DNA of 64,000 nt, taken from NCBI RefSeq assembly GCF_023701945.1, contig NZ_JABAEF010000023.1:1-64000 (forward strand), written 5' to 3'. The position numbers and the translations under genes were made by a program. Source of the stretch: Rhizobium sp. CG5. GTDB lineage: Bacteria > Pseudomonadota > Alphaproteobacteria > Rhizobiales > Rhizobiaceae. Below are positions 1 through 7,054 of the stretch, in pieces. A model generated the notes under the pieces. That model worked only from the letters and a program-made list of their open reading frames with translations, did not search any database and was not told the origin of the DNA. Position 1 is the stretch's first letter, and each line of letters opens with the position of its first letter.

Positions 1-442
1 CGACAATGTGAAGATCGACTACGTCAACCGTGACGCCTGCAAAGCGTGCCATCTGCGCGAACGCTGTACCAAGGCCTTCCGCCGCGTCTCGCGACTTGAG
101 AACGAGGCGGTGCTCGACCGCATGGCGACACTTCTTGCCGCCCGGCCCGACATTCTGGACCAACGGCGCGAAAGCGTCGAGCACCCGTTCGGAACGATCA
201 AGCAGTGGATGTATCAGGGCGCGTTCCTCATGCGCAGGCTGGAAAACGTCCGCGGGGAGTTCAGCCTGACAGCGCCCGCCTACAACATAAAAAGAGCCAT
301 CACCCTTGTCGGCGTTCCTGGCCTCATCGCCGCTGTGCGAGCATGATAGCCCCACTGTGCGCACTTTCTGAACCAAATGGCGCATTCAAAAACGCTCAAA
401 ACGCCTTGTCGGGCTCTTTGGACATCGAAATCAGGGAAATCT
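1..442 (+). mobile_element. IS copy 1, 3' part (left edge cut by window)
   Basis: This is the right-hand part of an IS whose complete copy lies inverted at 8351-9932. Bases 1 to about 442 match the reverse complement of the start of that copy almost base for base. The match stops after the sequence CAGGGAAATCT, which I take as the IS end. It includes the C-terminal 114 codons of the transposase and about 95 bp of non-coding end. With the inverted second copy it brackets 443-8350, which makes a composite transposon arrangement. Confidence 0.85.
2..346 (+). CDS. IS transposase, C-terminal fragment (cut by window edge)
   Basis: This is the C-terminal part of a DDE transposase of the IS1182-like type; the frame is open to the window edge. 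It is nearly identical to the end of the complete transposase at 8448-9893, with a few substitutions such as CHLRERCTKAF here against CSLRERCTRSF there. A cysteine pair pattern (CKACxLRERC) and the run VEHPFGTIKQWM, a typical late catalytic-domain segment around the last acidic residue, are visible. Whether the gene is intact upstream cannot be seen. Confidence 0.85.
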   Translation, partial: DNVKIDYVNRDACKACHLRERCTKAFRRVSRLENEAVLDRMATLLAARPDILDQRRESVEHPFGTIKQWMYQGAFLMRRLENVRGEFSLTAPAYNIKRAITLVGVPGLIAAVRA

Positions 443-669
443 GGATGCCTGCAGAGTTCCGGACACTCAACAGCGCATGCCATCATTCAATCCAAAGAGT
501 TTTCGGACAATCTGTGGGAATTCTGCGACAGGAGCGCCCTGCCTTATTTTTGCCCGAAGCGGTATCGCTAGAAACAAATCGCTCAAGGCTTTACAGTCAA
601 GCTTGAAAAGGCGGTAAGCGGCTCTCGCTTTTCGGTTCCGAACTTCCAAAGATTCTGGAAAGGCACACA
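443..669. other. Gap between IS end and ctpA-like gene
   Basis: I see no gene here. The 10 bases AGAGTTCCGG, about 10 bp outside this IS end, also occur about 9 bp outside the matching end of the inverted IS copy near 8333-8342. This could be shared flanking sequence or chance. A purine-rich GGAAAGG lies just upstream of the ATG at 670 and should be the ribosome binding site. Confidence 0.5.
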
Positions 670-2040
670 ATGATACGCAGGTTTTCTCTTGTTCTCGCCA
701 GCGCATTGATGAGTGCAACCGCGATGAGCATTGTCTATTCCTCTGTGGCCCCAGCGGAAGCCGCCAATGAAACCACTTACAAGGAATTAGCGATTTTCGG
801 CGAAGTGCTGGAGCGTGTCCGGGCGCAATATGTGACGCCGCCAACGGATGAGCAGCTTATCGAGAATGCCATCAACGGCATGCTGTCCTCGCTTGACCCG
901 CATTCCAGTTTCATGAATGCGAAGGATGCCGACGATACGCGCACCCAGATCAAAGGTGAGTTTGGCGGCCTCGGTATCCAGGTGACCATGGAGAACGAAC
1001 TGGTCAAGGTGATCGCCCCCATGGACGATACACCTGCAGCGAAGGCTGGTGTTCTCGCTGGTGATTATATTTCCGAGATCGACGGCCAGCCCGTGCGCGG
1101 CCTGAAGCTGGAGGAAGCGGTTGAGAAGATGCGCGGACCGGTCAATACACCCATCAAATTGACACTCATCCGGGAGGGTGCTGACAAGCCGATCGAATTG
1201 ATAATCGTGCGCGACATTATCGCCGTGGAGGCCGTGAAATTCCGCGTCGAAAACGATGTCGGTTATCTCCGTGTCATCTCCTTCACGCAGAAGACCTATG
1301 ACGACCTGGAAGCCGCGATCATCAAGATTAAGAAAGATGTTCCGGCCGACAAGCTGAGGGGCTATGTGCTCGACCTGCGCCTGAATCCGGGCGGTCTGCT
1401 GGATCAGGCCATCAATGTTTCGGATGCGTTTCTTGAGCGCGGTGAAGTTGTTTCCACCCGAGGCCGTACCCCCGATGAGACCCGTCGCTACAGCGCAACC
1501 GCTGGCGACCTGACCGATGGCAAACCTGTTATTGTGCTGGTCAACGGGGGTTCTGCTTCAGCCTCGGAGATCGTCGCTGGCGCGTTGCAGGATTTGCGCC
1601 GCGCGACCGTCGTTGGAACACGCTCTTTCGGTAAGGGGTCCGTCCAGACGATTATCCCCATGGGCGATGTGGGCGCGCTCCGTCTAACGACGGCGCTTTA
1701 TTACACGCCGTCCGGGAAATCCATTCAAGGGACCGGTATTACGCCGGACATTACAGTCGAACAGCCGCTGCCACCCGAATTACTGGGCAAGCTGAAAAAC
1801 GCCGGCGAATCGAGACTGCGCGGTCACATCCAGGGTCAAAGCGAGACGGAAGACGGCTCTGGTTCCTCGGCCTATGTGCCGCCAGAGGCCGAGGGCGACC
1901 TTCAGCTTCAGTACGCATTGGAACTGCTGCGCGGCGAGAAGATCGATCCAGCCTTCCCGCCGAGTCCGGAAAAAGCGCTTTCCTTCAAGAAAAGAACCCC
2001 GCCCGCCGATAGACTCTGTACTTTGTCGCGTAAATCCTAA
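670..2040 (+). CDS. ctpA: C-terminal processing peptidase, S41 family (CtpA-like)
   Basis: This is an exported serine protease that trims C-termini of periplasmic proteins. It has a signal peptide (residues about 1-31), a PDZ domain (about 90-170, with FGGLGIQV) and an S41 catalytic domain. The motif GGSASASEIV puts the nucleophile at Ser297, and SFGKGSVQ puts the general-base Lys at 322. That 25-residue Ser-Lys spacing equals that of E. coli Tsp. The last codons (SRKS, stop) lie inside a repeated intergenic element, so the natural C-terminus may have been replaced. The start has a GGAAAGG upstream. It is the first gene of the IS-bracketed segment. It may be an extra copy, because rhizobia normally carry ctpA in their core genome. 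Confidence 0.9.
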   Translation: MIRRFSLVLASALMSATAMSIVYSSVAPAEAANETTYKELAIFGEVLERVRAQYVTPPTDEQLIENAINGMLSSLDPHSSFMNAKDADDTRTQIKGEFGGLGIQVTMENELVKVIAPMDDTPAAKAGVLAGDYISEIDGQPVRGLKLEEAVEKMRGPVNTPIKLTLIREGADKPIELIIVRDIIAVEAVKFRVENDVGYLRVISFTQKTYDDLEAAIIKIKKDVPADKLRGYVLDLRLNPGGLLDQAINVSDAFLERGEVVSTRGRTPDETRRYSATAGDLTDGKPVIVLVNGGSASASEIVAGALQDLRRATVVGTRSFGKGSVQTIIPMGDVGALRLTTALYYTPSGKSIQGTGITPDITVEQPLPPELLGKLKNAGESRLRGHIQGQSETEDGSGSSAYVPPEAEGDLQLQYALELLRGEKIDPAFPPSPEKALSFKKRTPPADRLCTLSRKS

Positions 2041-2104
2041 TTTTGCAGCGCTGCAAAAGTCGGGCTAACATATCGAGCAAATGTCGGGATTTTCGTGACA
2101 ACTG
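2023..2104. repeat. Palindromic intergenic element, copy A
   Basis: Full-length copy of an element of about 78 bp. The ends are inverted: TTGTCGCGTAAATCC on the left, and GGGATTTTCGTGACAA on the right reads as its complement. Inside lies a perfect 18-bp palindrome TTTTGCAGCGCTGCAAAA, followed by GGGCTAACATATCGAGCAAA. The left end supplies the stop codon of the ctpA-like gene. The same order of blocks recurs at 5311-5388 and 6049-6128, with half copies at 4807-4831 and 6953-6981. Confidence 0.8.
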
Positions 2105-2138
2105 GACATTCTATAAAATTCATGGCACTGGTTTAGGC

Positions 2139-2186
2139 ATGAATTACAGCGCCGCCCATAGCCTGCTCCTAAGCACCTTCGCTTGA
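2139..2186 (+). CDS. LeuRS leader peptide (15 aa, three consecutive Leu codons)
   Basis: ATG at 2139 opens a 15-codon frame reading MNYSAAHSLLLSTFA that stops with TGA at 2184-2186. The three Leu codons CTG CTC CTA (2163-2171) are consecutive, as expected of an attenuation sensor. The stop codon sits in the loop of the hairpin at 2174-2194. The upstream Shine-Dalgarno-like TTTAGG is very close to the ATG and weak. A TATAAA at 2112-2117 could be a -10 box. The frame and codons are seen directly; the regulatory role is inferred from the arrangement with the downstream leuS gene. Confidence 0.8.
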   Translation: MNYSAAHSLLLSTFA

Positions 2187-2247
2187 CGAGGGTGGGTTAG
2201 CGCGCGCGCTTTTGTATGTAACCCGCCGAAGAGGCGGGTTTTTTATT
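2174..2247 (+). promoter_or_regulatory. Trp-type transcription attenuator of leuS (Leu-responsive)
   Basis: Three mutually exclusive pairings are visible. The pause hairpin 1:2 pairs CACCTTCG (2174-2181) with CGAGGGTG (2187-2194), and its loop ends in the leader stop codon. The antiterminator 2:3 pairs GGTGGGTTA (2191-2199) with TAACCCGCC (2219-2227), enclosing the self-complementary GCGCGCGCGC. The terminator 3:4 pairs ACCCGCC (2221-2227) with GGCGGGT (2233-2239) before a T run. A ribosome stalled on the Leu codons would mask strand 1 and favour 2:3, allowing read-through into leuS. Completed translation would mask strand 2 and favour termination. Confidence 0.85.
2221..2245 (+). terminator. 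Attenuator terminator before leuS
   Basis: A 7-bp GC-rich stem ACCCGCC/GGCGGGT with loop GAAGA is followed directly by a run of Ts. It lies 40 bp upstream of the leuS start, so unless it is overridden it would end transcription before the gene. Confidence 0.85.
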
Positions 2248-2284
2248 GCTCTCTCTTCGGCCAAATCAACCGGTAGAGACAATC

Positions 2285-4804
2285 ATGGCCTACGATCCCA
2301 AGCGCATCGAGCCCAAGTGGCAGGACTATTGGCACACGAACGCAACGTTCCGAACCGGAGAAGATCGCTCCAAGCCGAAATATTACGTGCTCGACATGTT
2401 TCCGTATCCCTCGGGGGAAGGCCTGCATGTCGGCCACCCTGAAGGCTATACCGCGACCGATATCGTCGCGCGCTACAAGCGGATGGCGGGTTTCAACGTA
2501 CTGCATCCGATGGGCTGGGATGCCTATGGATTGCCGGCAGAACGTTATGCTGTGCGCACGGGTGTACACCCCGCAATTACCACCAAGACCAATATTGCCA
2601 ATTTCAAGAGCCAAGTGCAGCGGCTGGGCTTTTCCTATGACTGGAGCCGCGAATTCTCCACCACAGATCCCGACTTCGTCCGCTGGACGCAGTGGATCTT
2701 CCTCAAGCTCTACGAACGTGGCCTTGCCTATCAGGCAGAGGTACCGGTCAACTGGTGCCCAGCGCAGGGGACGGTGCTGGCGAACGAAGAGGTAAAGGAC
2801 GGCAAATATGTGGAGACCGGCGAGCCAGTCGAGCGCCGCCTCATGCGACAATGGATGCTCAAAATCACGGACTATGCCGACCGGCTGCTGGAGGACCTGG
2901 ACGGACTCGAATGGCCCGAGGGCATCAAAACCATGCAGCGTAACTGGATCGGCCGTTCCGAAGGGGCGGAGATTGCTTTTGTCCTTGAAGGGCATGGGGA
3001 TCGCCTCACCGTCTACACGACCCGGCCGGAGACTATCTGGGGGGCGACCTTCCTTGTGCTGTCGCCCGAGCATCCCATGGTGTCAGCAATCACGAGCCCA
3101 GCGCAGCGGGATGCGGTGCAGGGCTATCTCACCCGCACTGCGGCGCTGAGCGATATCGAAAAATTGCAGGAGCCCGACAAGACCGGCGTATTCACTGGCG
3201 CATACGCCATTAATCCCGCGACGGGCCGGCCGATACCGGTCTGGATCGCTGATTATGTGCTAATGGGCTATGGCACGGGCACCATCATGGCGGTACCCGC
3301 CCATGACATTCGTGACCACACGTTCGCACGCACTTTCGGACTGCCGATCGTAGAGGTCATCGCGGCAGCGGCGGGAACCAATATTAAAGAGGAGGCTTGG
3401 GAGGGCGAGGGCCGCCTGGTCAATTCAGGGGACTGGACCGGTTTCGACTCACAGACGGCGAAGCAGGCCGTCATCGCCTGGGTTGAAGAGCGAGGCGATG
3501 GGCGAGGCCGGACGCAATATCGCCTGCGTGACTGGCTGTTCTCGCGGCAACGATATTGGGGTGAACCCTTTCCAATCTTGCACCGAGTGGATGGCACGAT
3601 TGTGCCGCTGCCAGAGGATGCCTTGCCGTTGCTGGCGCCGGAACTGGATGACTACAAGCCGACGGAGACCGGTGATCCGCCGCTGGCGCGGGCCGAGAAC
3701 TGGGTGCGCACGAGCGATCCCGCGACCGGCCTGAACGCGCTACGAGAAATAAATACAATGCCGCAGTGGGCGGGCTCTTGCTGGTATTACCTGCGCTTTG
3801 CCGATCCAAAAAATGCCGTGGCACCGATCGACCGGGAGGTGGAGAAATACTGGCTGCCCGTCGATCTTTATGTCGGCGGAGCCGAGCATGCTGTGTTGCA
3901 CCTGCTCTATGCCCGCTTCTGGCACAAGGTACTCTTCGATATCGGCGTTGTATCGACCAAAGAGCCATTCAAGAAGCTCTTCAACCAAGGCATGATACTG
4001 GCCTTCTCTTATCGTGATGCCTCCGGGAAGTATTATCGTCCCGATGATGTCAGCGAGCACAACGGCCAATGGTTTGCGGGCAACATGCCGGTCAGCCAGC
4101 AGGTCGCGAAGATGTCCAAGTCCAAGTTCAACGTTGTCAATCCGGACGAGGTGATCGATCTCTACGGCGCCGATTCCATGCGACTCTACGAGATGTTCAT
4201 GGGACCTCTCGACGTGGCCAAACCGTGGCAGATGTCAGGCGTCGCAGGCGTCAGCCGCTTCCTGCATCGCGTTTGGCGCATGGTTTCGAACGCTGCGGAT
4301 GGCCTGAACGACCAGATCTGCGATACACAGCCAGCATCCGATATCGCCCGCCTGGAGCACAAGACCATCCGCGCAGTCAGCGAGGATATCGAAGCGATGC
4401 GATTCAACACGGGGATCTCCAAGTTGATGGAGATGTCGAACGCATTGATAGCGCTGGAGCGAAGGCCACGAGCGGCGGTGGAGACCTTCGTGCTGCTACT
4501 CGCTCCCTTCGCGCCCCATATCTGCGAGGAATTATGGTGTATTCTGGGTCACAAGGCGTCTGTTGCGTATGCACCTTGGCCGTCATTCGACGAAGATTTG
4601 GCTGAGGATGAGCGTCGGGAATATGTTGTCCAAATCAATGGCAAGCTGCGTCACAAAGTGTTCGCCGCCCCGGGTCTGTCTACCACTGCTCTTCTGAGTG
4701 CCGTTAAGAATGATCCGCGTGTGAGTGCCCTGCTTGAAGGCAAACAGATAAAAAAAGAAATTGTGGTACCCGACCGCCTCGTGAATTTTGTCGTGAGAGA
4801 TTGA
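2285..4804 (+). CDS. leuS: Leucyl-tRNA synthetase
   Basis: A class I synthetase charging tRNA-Leu. At 839 residues it is full length for a bacterial LeuRS. The HIGH motif is HVGH at residues 48-51 and KMSKS is at 609-613. The CP1 editing domain lies between them, with TTRPETIWGAT and GTGTIMAVPAHD; the conserved Asp that anchors the amino group in editing is kept. ATG 2285 (MAYDPKRIEPKW) is chosen because it matches family N-termini. The gene has its own Leu attenuator, lies between inverted IS copies and is followed by small enzyme genes and an exporter. A second, inhibitor-insensitive LeuRS is the known immunity device for agrocin 84 (agnB2 on pAgK84). I infer a similar self-protection or resistance role here, but insensitivity cannot be read from sequence. 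Confidence 0.95.
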   Translation: MAYDPKRIEPKWQDYWHTNATFRTGEDRSKPKYYVLDMFPYPSGEGLHVGHPEGYTATDIVARYKRMAGFNVLHPMGWDAYGLPAERYAVRTGVHPAITTKTNIANFKSQVQRLGFSYDWSREFSTTDPDFVRWTQWIFLKLYERGLAYQAEVPVNWCPAQGTVLANEEVKDGKYVETGEPVERRLMRQWMLKITDYADRLLEDLDGLEWPEGIKTMQRNWIGRSEGAEIAFVLEGHGDRLTVYTTRPETIWGATFLVLSPEHPMVSAITSPAQRDAVQGYLTRTAALSDIEKLQEPDKTGVFTGAYAINPATGRPIPVWIADYVLMGYGTGTIMAVPAHDIRDHTFARTFGLPIVEVIAAAAGTNIKEEAWEGEGRLVNSGDWTGFDSQTAKQAVIAWVEERGDGRGRTQYRLRDWLFSRQRYWGEPFPILHRVDGTIVPLPEDALPLLAPELDDYKPTETGDPPLARAENWVRTSDPATGLNALREINTMPQWAGSCWYYLRFADPKNAVAPIDREVEKYWLPVDLYVGGAEHAVLHLLYARFWHKVLFDIGVVSTKEPFKKLFNQGMILAFSYRDASGKYYRPDDVSEHNGQWFAGNMPVSQQVAKMSKSKFNVVNPDEVIDLYGADSMRLYEMFMGPLDVAKPWQMSGVAGVSRFLHRVWRMVSNAADGLNDQICDTQPASDIARLEHKTIRAVSEDIEAMRFNTGISKLMEMSNALIALERRPRAAVETFVLLLAPFAPHICEELWCILGHKASVAYAPWPSFDEDLAEDERREYVVQINGKLRHKVFAAPGLSTTALLSAVKNDPRVSALLEGKQIKKEIVVPDRLVNFVVRD

Positions 4805-4806
4805 TT

Positions 4807-4831
4807 GTCGCAAATATCCTGAATTTTGAGG
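4807..4831. repeat. Palindromic intergenic element, left-end fragment (copy E)
   Basis: GTCGCAAATATCCTGAATTTTG, beginning 3 bp after the leuS stop, matches the left third of the element at 2023-2104. The right part is missing and the ribosome binding site of the Nudix gene follows at once. Confidence 0.6.
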
Positions 4832-4837
4832 TAGATT

Positions 4838-5311
4838 ATGGCCCTAACCCAAGATCAATTTTTTCAAGCCGTCGCATCGCGACAAATCCCACGAGTAAGA
4901 ATTGCAGGCATTGTTGTGAACGATGGGAAAGTGCTCGTTCAAAAGCCTGCCGATGATCCGTCTTCGTGTTACGCCTTTATTGGTGGCGAATACGAAGTGG
5001 GCGACACCTTCGAGACCCGGCTTAGAAAGGAGTTCGAGGAAGAGACGAATGCCCGCGTTGTAGCGGCACGATACCTTTTCTGCGTCGAGAACCACTTTCG
5101 TTATAATGGCCATCACATTCAGCAGGCTGAGCACTTTTTCCTAGTGTCGCTGGATCGGCATGATATCACCAGTCATGAGGATCACCTCACACAGCACTGG
5201 CTGCCGCTTGCTGATTTGCCGAACGCCGATCTTCGCCCTTTTGTCGTGCGAGATGCCATGGCTTCAGGTAGCTACTTGACCGATAGGCACCTCATCCAAA
5301 TGCCGGAATAG
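4838..5311 (+). CDS. Nudix hydrolase
   Basis: A small Nudix-fold enzyme of 157 residues that would hydrolyse a nucleoside diphosphate linked to another moiety. The Nudix box is at about residues 49-71 and reads GEYEVGDTFETRLRKEFEEE. Relative to the consensus GX5EX7REUXEEXGU, the first Glu is Asp, the Arg is Lys, and the final Gly is replaced by Asn after Thr. The metal-binding EE core is present. It starts 33 bp after leuS with GAGGTAG as ribosome binding site and is probably co-transcribed with it. The substrate is unknown. Beside a putative resistance LeuRS, cleavage of a nucleotide-like inhibitor is a reasonable guess. Confidence 0.85.
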   Translation: MALTQDQFFQAVASRQIPRVRIAGIVVNDGKVLVQKPADDPSSCYAFIGGEYEVGDTFETRLRKEFEEETNARVVAARYLFCVENHFRYNGHHIQQAEHFFLVSLDRHDITSHEDHLTQHWLPLADLPNADLRPFVVRDAMASGSYLTDRHLIQMPE

Positions 5312-5388
5312 CTCGCAGAAATCCTGATTTTGCGGCGTTGCAAACGTTTGGCTAATATATCAAACAAAATTCGGGTGATTTCCGACAA
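5311..5388. repeat. Palindromic intergenic element, copy B
   Basis: Full-length but diverged copy. The left end is CTCGCAGAAATCCTGATTTTGC, the centre TTTTGCGGCGTTGCAAAC, then GGCTAATATATCAAACAAAAT, and the right end is TGATTTCCGACAAAG. The terminal inverted repeat and block order are the same as in copy A. It begins immediately after the stop codon of the Nudix gene. Confidence 0.7.
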
Positions 5389-5475
5389 AGGTGACGACTG
5401 CTTTCGCCCTTTGCAGACATGTTGGCACATGATAGCCAAGACTATCGCCTTTGCAGACCCGCAGGATCAGGGATT

Positions 5476-6024
5476 TTGAGAAAAGCTCTTGTTATCGTCG
5501 ATATGCAGATGTACTCGCAGGACCGCCTCGATAGCGGGCGGGATCATGTCCATGGCGATGCCATCGTCAAGATCGCCGCACTAGCTGCGAAGTTTCGTAA
5601 GGACGGTGAGAAGGTAGTCCATGTTCATCATGGCGACCTCGATCCGACATCGCCGATGTACCCAGGCGCACCAGCGCAACGTGTGATGCCAGGCGTCGAA
5701 CCCCTTTGCGGGGAACCAGTTTTTGTCAAAAGCACATCATCGCCCTTTGCATCGACCGACATTGAAAACTATCTCCGTGACAATCGCATCGAGACTCTCG
5801 TCGTCACAGGTGCCGTTGCAGGCTATTGTATCAATACGACCGTTCGAGTTGGGTCGGATCTTGGGTTCACTATGATCGTGGTCCGCGATGCCGTCATGGG
5901 CTTCGACCTTCCCGAGGAAAACCTGTCTGCTCGCGCGATTTTTGATGTCACCATGGCCCATCTCAAATCCGATTTCGCCAATGTTGTCGATAGCGCCGAA
6001 ATCATGGCGCCCCTTAGCGAATGA
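5476..6024 (+). CDS. Isochorismatase-like cysteine hydrolase
   Basis: A member of the cysteine hydrolase superfamily that includes isochorismatase, nicotinamidase and N-carbamoylsarcosine amidase. The catalytic triad is visible as Asp in VIVDMQ (residue about 9), Lys in FVKSTSS and Cys in GAVAGYC (about residue 119). The TTG at 5476 is preferred because the family fold starts right there (RKALVIVDMQ) and AGG lies upstream. An ATG at 5419 would add 19 residues with no family match. It is flanked on both sides by copies of the palindromic element. The actual substrate is not predictable. Confidence 0.85.
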   Translation: MRKALVIVDMQMYSQDRLDSGRDHVHGDAIVKIAALAAKFRKDGEKVVHVHHGDLDPTSPMYPGAPAQRVMPGVEPLCGEPVFVKSTSSPFASTDIENYLRDNRIETLVVTGAVAGYCINTTVRVGSDLGFTMIVVRDAVMGFDLPEENLSARAIFDVTMAHLKSDFANVVDSAEIMAPLSE

Positions 6025-6048
6025 CCGCTGTTGGCAAATCGGGCGTTC

Positions 6049-6128
6049 TTGTCGCAAATTCCTAATTTTGCAGCGATGCAAAAGTCGGCCTAACTTATCG
6101 AGCAAAATCCGGGATTTTCGCGACAACT
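6049..6128. repeat. Palindromic intergenic element, copy C
   Basis: Full-length copy with the best-preserved ends: CTTGTCGCAAATTCCTAAT on the left and CGGGATTTTCGCGACAAC on the right. The centre is TTTTGCAGCGATGCAAAA, then CGGCCTAACTTATCGAGC. The inner edges also pair (AATTTTGC with GCAAAATC), extending the imperfect terminal inverted repeat to about 25 bp. Its right end lies 14 bp before the start of the methyltransferase gene, next to the ribosome binding site. Confidence 0.8.
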
Positions 6129-6141
6129 ACCGAGGAACGCC

Positions 6142-6969
6142 GTGTCGGATGTAATTTCGCTTGAAGAAGGCCGACGCGCGTTCGGAGCGAACAGCGAAGC
6201 TTATAATGATGCAAGGCCCGCCTATCCGCCGCGCGTCTTTGATATTTTGCGCGATCAAGGCGCAGCGTCGCAAACGGCTAGAGTTTTCGAAATTGGGGCG
6301 GGGACAGGACAGGCAACCGCGCCGTTACTTGCCTTGGGCTGCACGATAACCGCTATCGAACCGGACGCGCGGCTTGCCACGACGCTGGGTGATCGATTGA
6401 AGCACTACAGTTCGTCACTGACCATCATGCAATCCTCATTCGAGGACAGTTTGCTGCCTTCTGCCGGTTTCGACCTCGGCGTCGCCGCCATGGCTTTTCA
6501 CTGGCTCAAGCAAGATAGCGCGCTTGCCAAGGTGTTTCGGCTTTTGCGGCCGGGCGGTTGGTGGGCCATGTGGTGGACAGTCTTTGGCGATCCGGCTGGC
6601 ATGGACCCGTTCCAGCGCCGAACTCAGGCGCTTTTCCAACCGCTGAGCCGCAGCCCCTCCCATGCGGCCGGCTCCAATCGGCCGTTCGCGCTCGACAAAG
6701 ACGTGCGGATGGCCGAGTTGCAAGCGGCGGGTTTCAGGCACGCCACATATGAGGAAATCAGGTGGGCCCCAGCTCTAACGACCCGACAGATCGTAGGGCT
6801 AACGGCAACGTTCTCGCCGGTCGCCCGCCTGCCTGAAGCGGAACGATCCCGGTTCCTAAACGAGATCGGACGCATCGCGGATGAGGAATTCGACGGGCAC
6901 GTTCGCCGGAACTTTGTCACGGCCATTTACCTCGCCCGCAAACCTGAAGAAATGTCGCGGAAATCCTGA
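6142..6969 (+). CDS. Class I SAM-dependent methyltransferase
   Basis: A Rossmann-fold methyltransferase of 275 residues. Motif I is VFEIGAGTGQAT at about residues 48-59, the acidic motif II is ITAIEPD, and a post-motif FDLGVAAMAFHWL is present, as in small-molecule (UbiE/Coq5-like) methyltransferases. The GTG start at 6142 has CGAGGAA upstream. The last residues MSRKS and the stop codon come from a fragment of the palindromic element, so the original C-terminus may be altered. It lies in the same orientation as leuS, the Nudix gene and the hydrolase. The acceptor is unknown; modification of an antibiotic or biosynthetic intermediate fits the context but is inference. Confidence 0.85.
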   Translation: MSDVISLEEGRRAFGANSEAYNDARPAYPPRVFDILRDQGAASQTARVFEIGAGTGQATAPLLALGCTITAIEPDARLATTLGDRLKHYSSSLTIMQSSFEDSLLPSAGFDLGVAAMAFHWLKQDSALAKVFRLLRPGGWWAMWWTVFGDPAGMDPFQRRTQALFQPLSRSPSHAAGSNRPFALDKDVRMAELQAAGFRHATYEEIRWAPALTTRQIVGLTATFSPVARLPEAERSRFLNEIGRIADEEFDGHVRRNFVTAIYLARKPEEMSRKS

Positions 6970-6981
6970 CTTTTTCAGCAT
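6953..6981. repeat. Palindromic intergenic element, left-half fragment (copy D)
   Basis: The sequence TGTCGCGGAAATCCTGAC matches the left end of the element, followed by a degraded TTTTTCAGCATTG instead of the central palindrome. The right end is lost. It overlaps the last five codons of the methyltransferase gene. Confidence 0.65.
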
Positions 6982-7054
6982 TGATCCGTCGCTCTCGAAC
7001 ACAGCTGTCATCCACTTGATATGTGAAGCCTGCTAATCAGCACTTTTCATTGTT

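Noticed and set aside
2023..6981. Integron attC sites as explanation of the palindromic element after each gene.
   Set aside because: Copy C has a GCCTAAC that fits the inverse core, but copies A and B do not. No matching GTTRRRY core was found at the other end, and no integrase gene is in the window. The similarity is only in layout.
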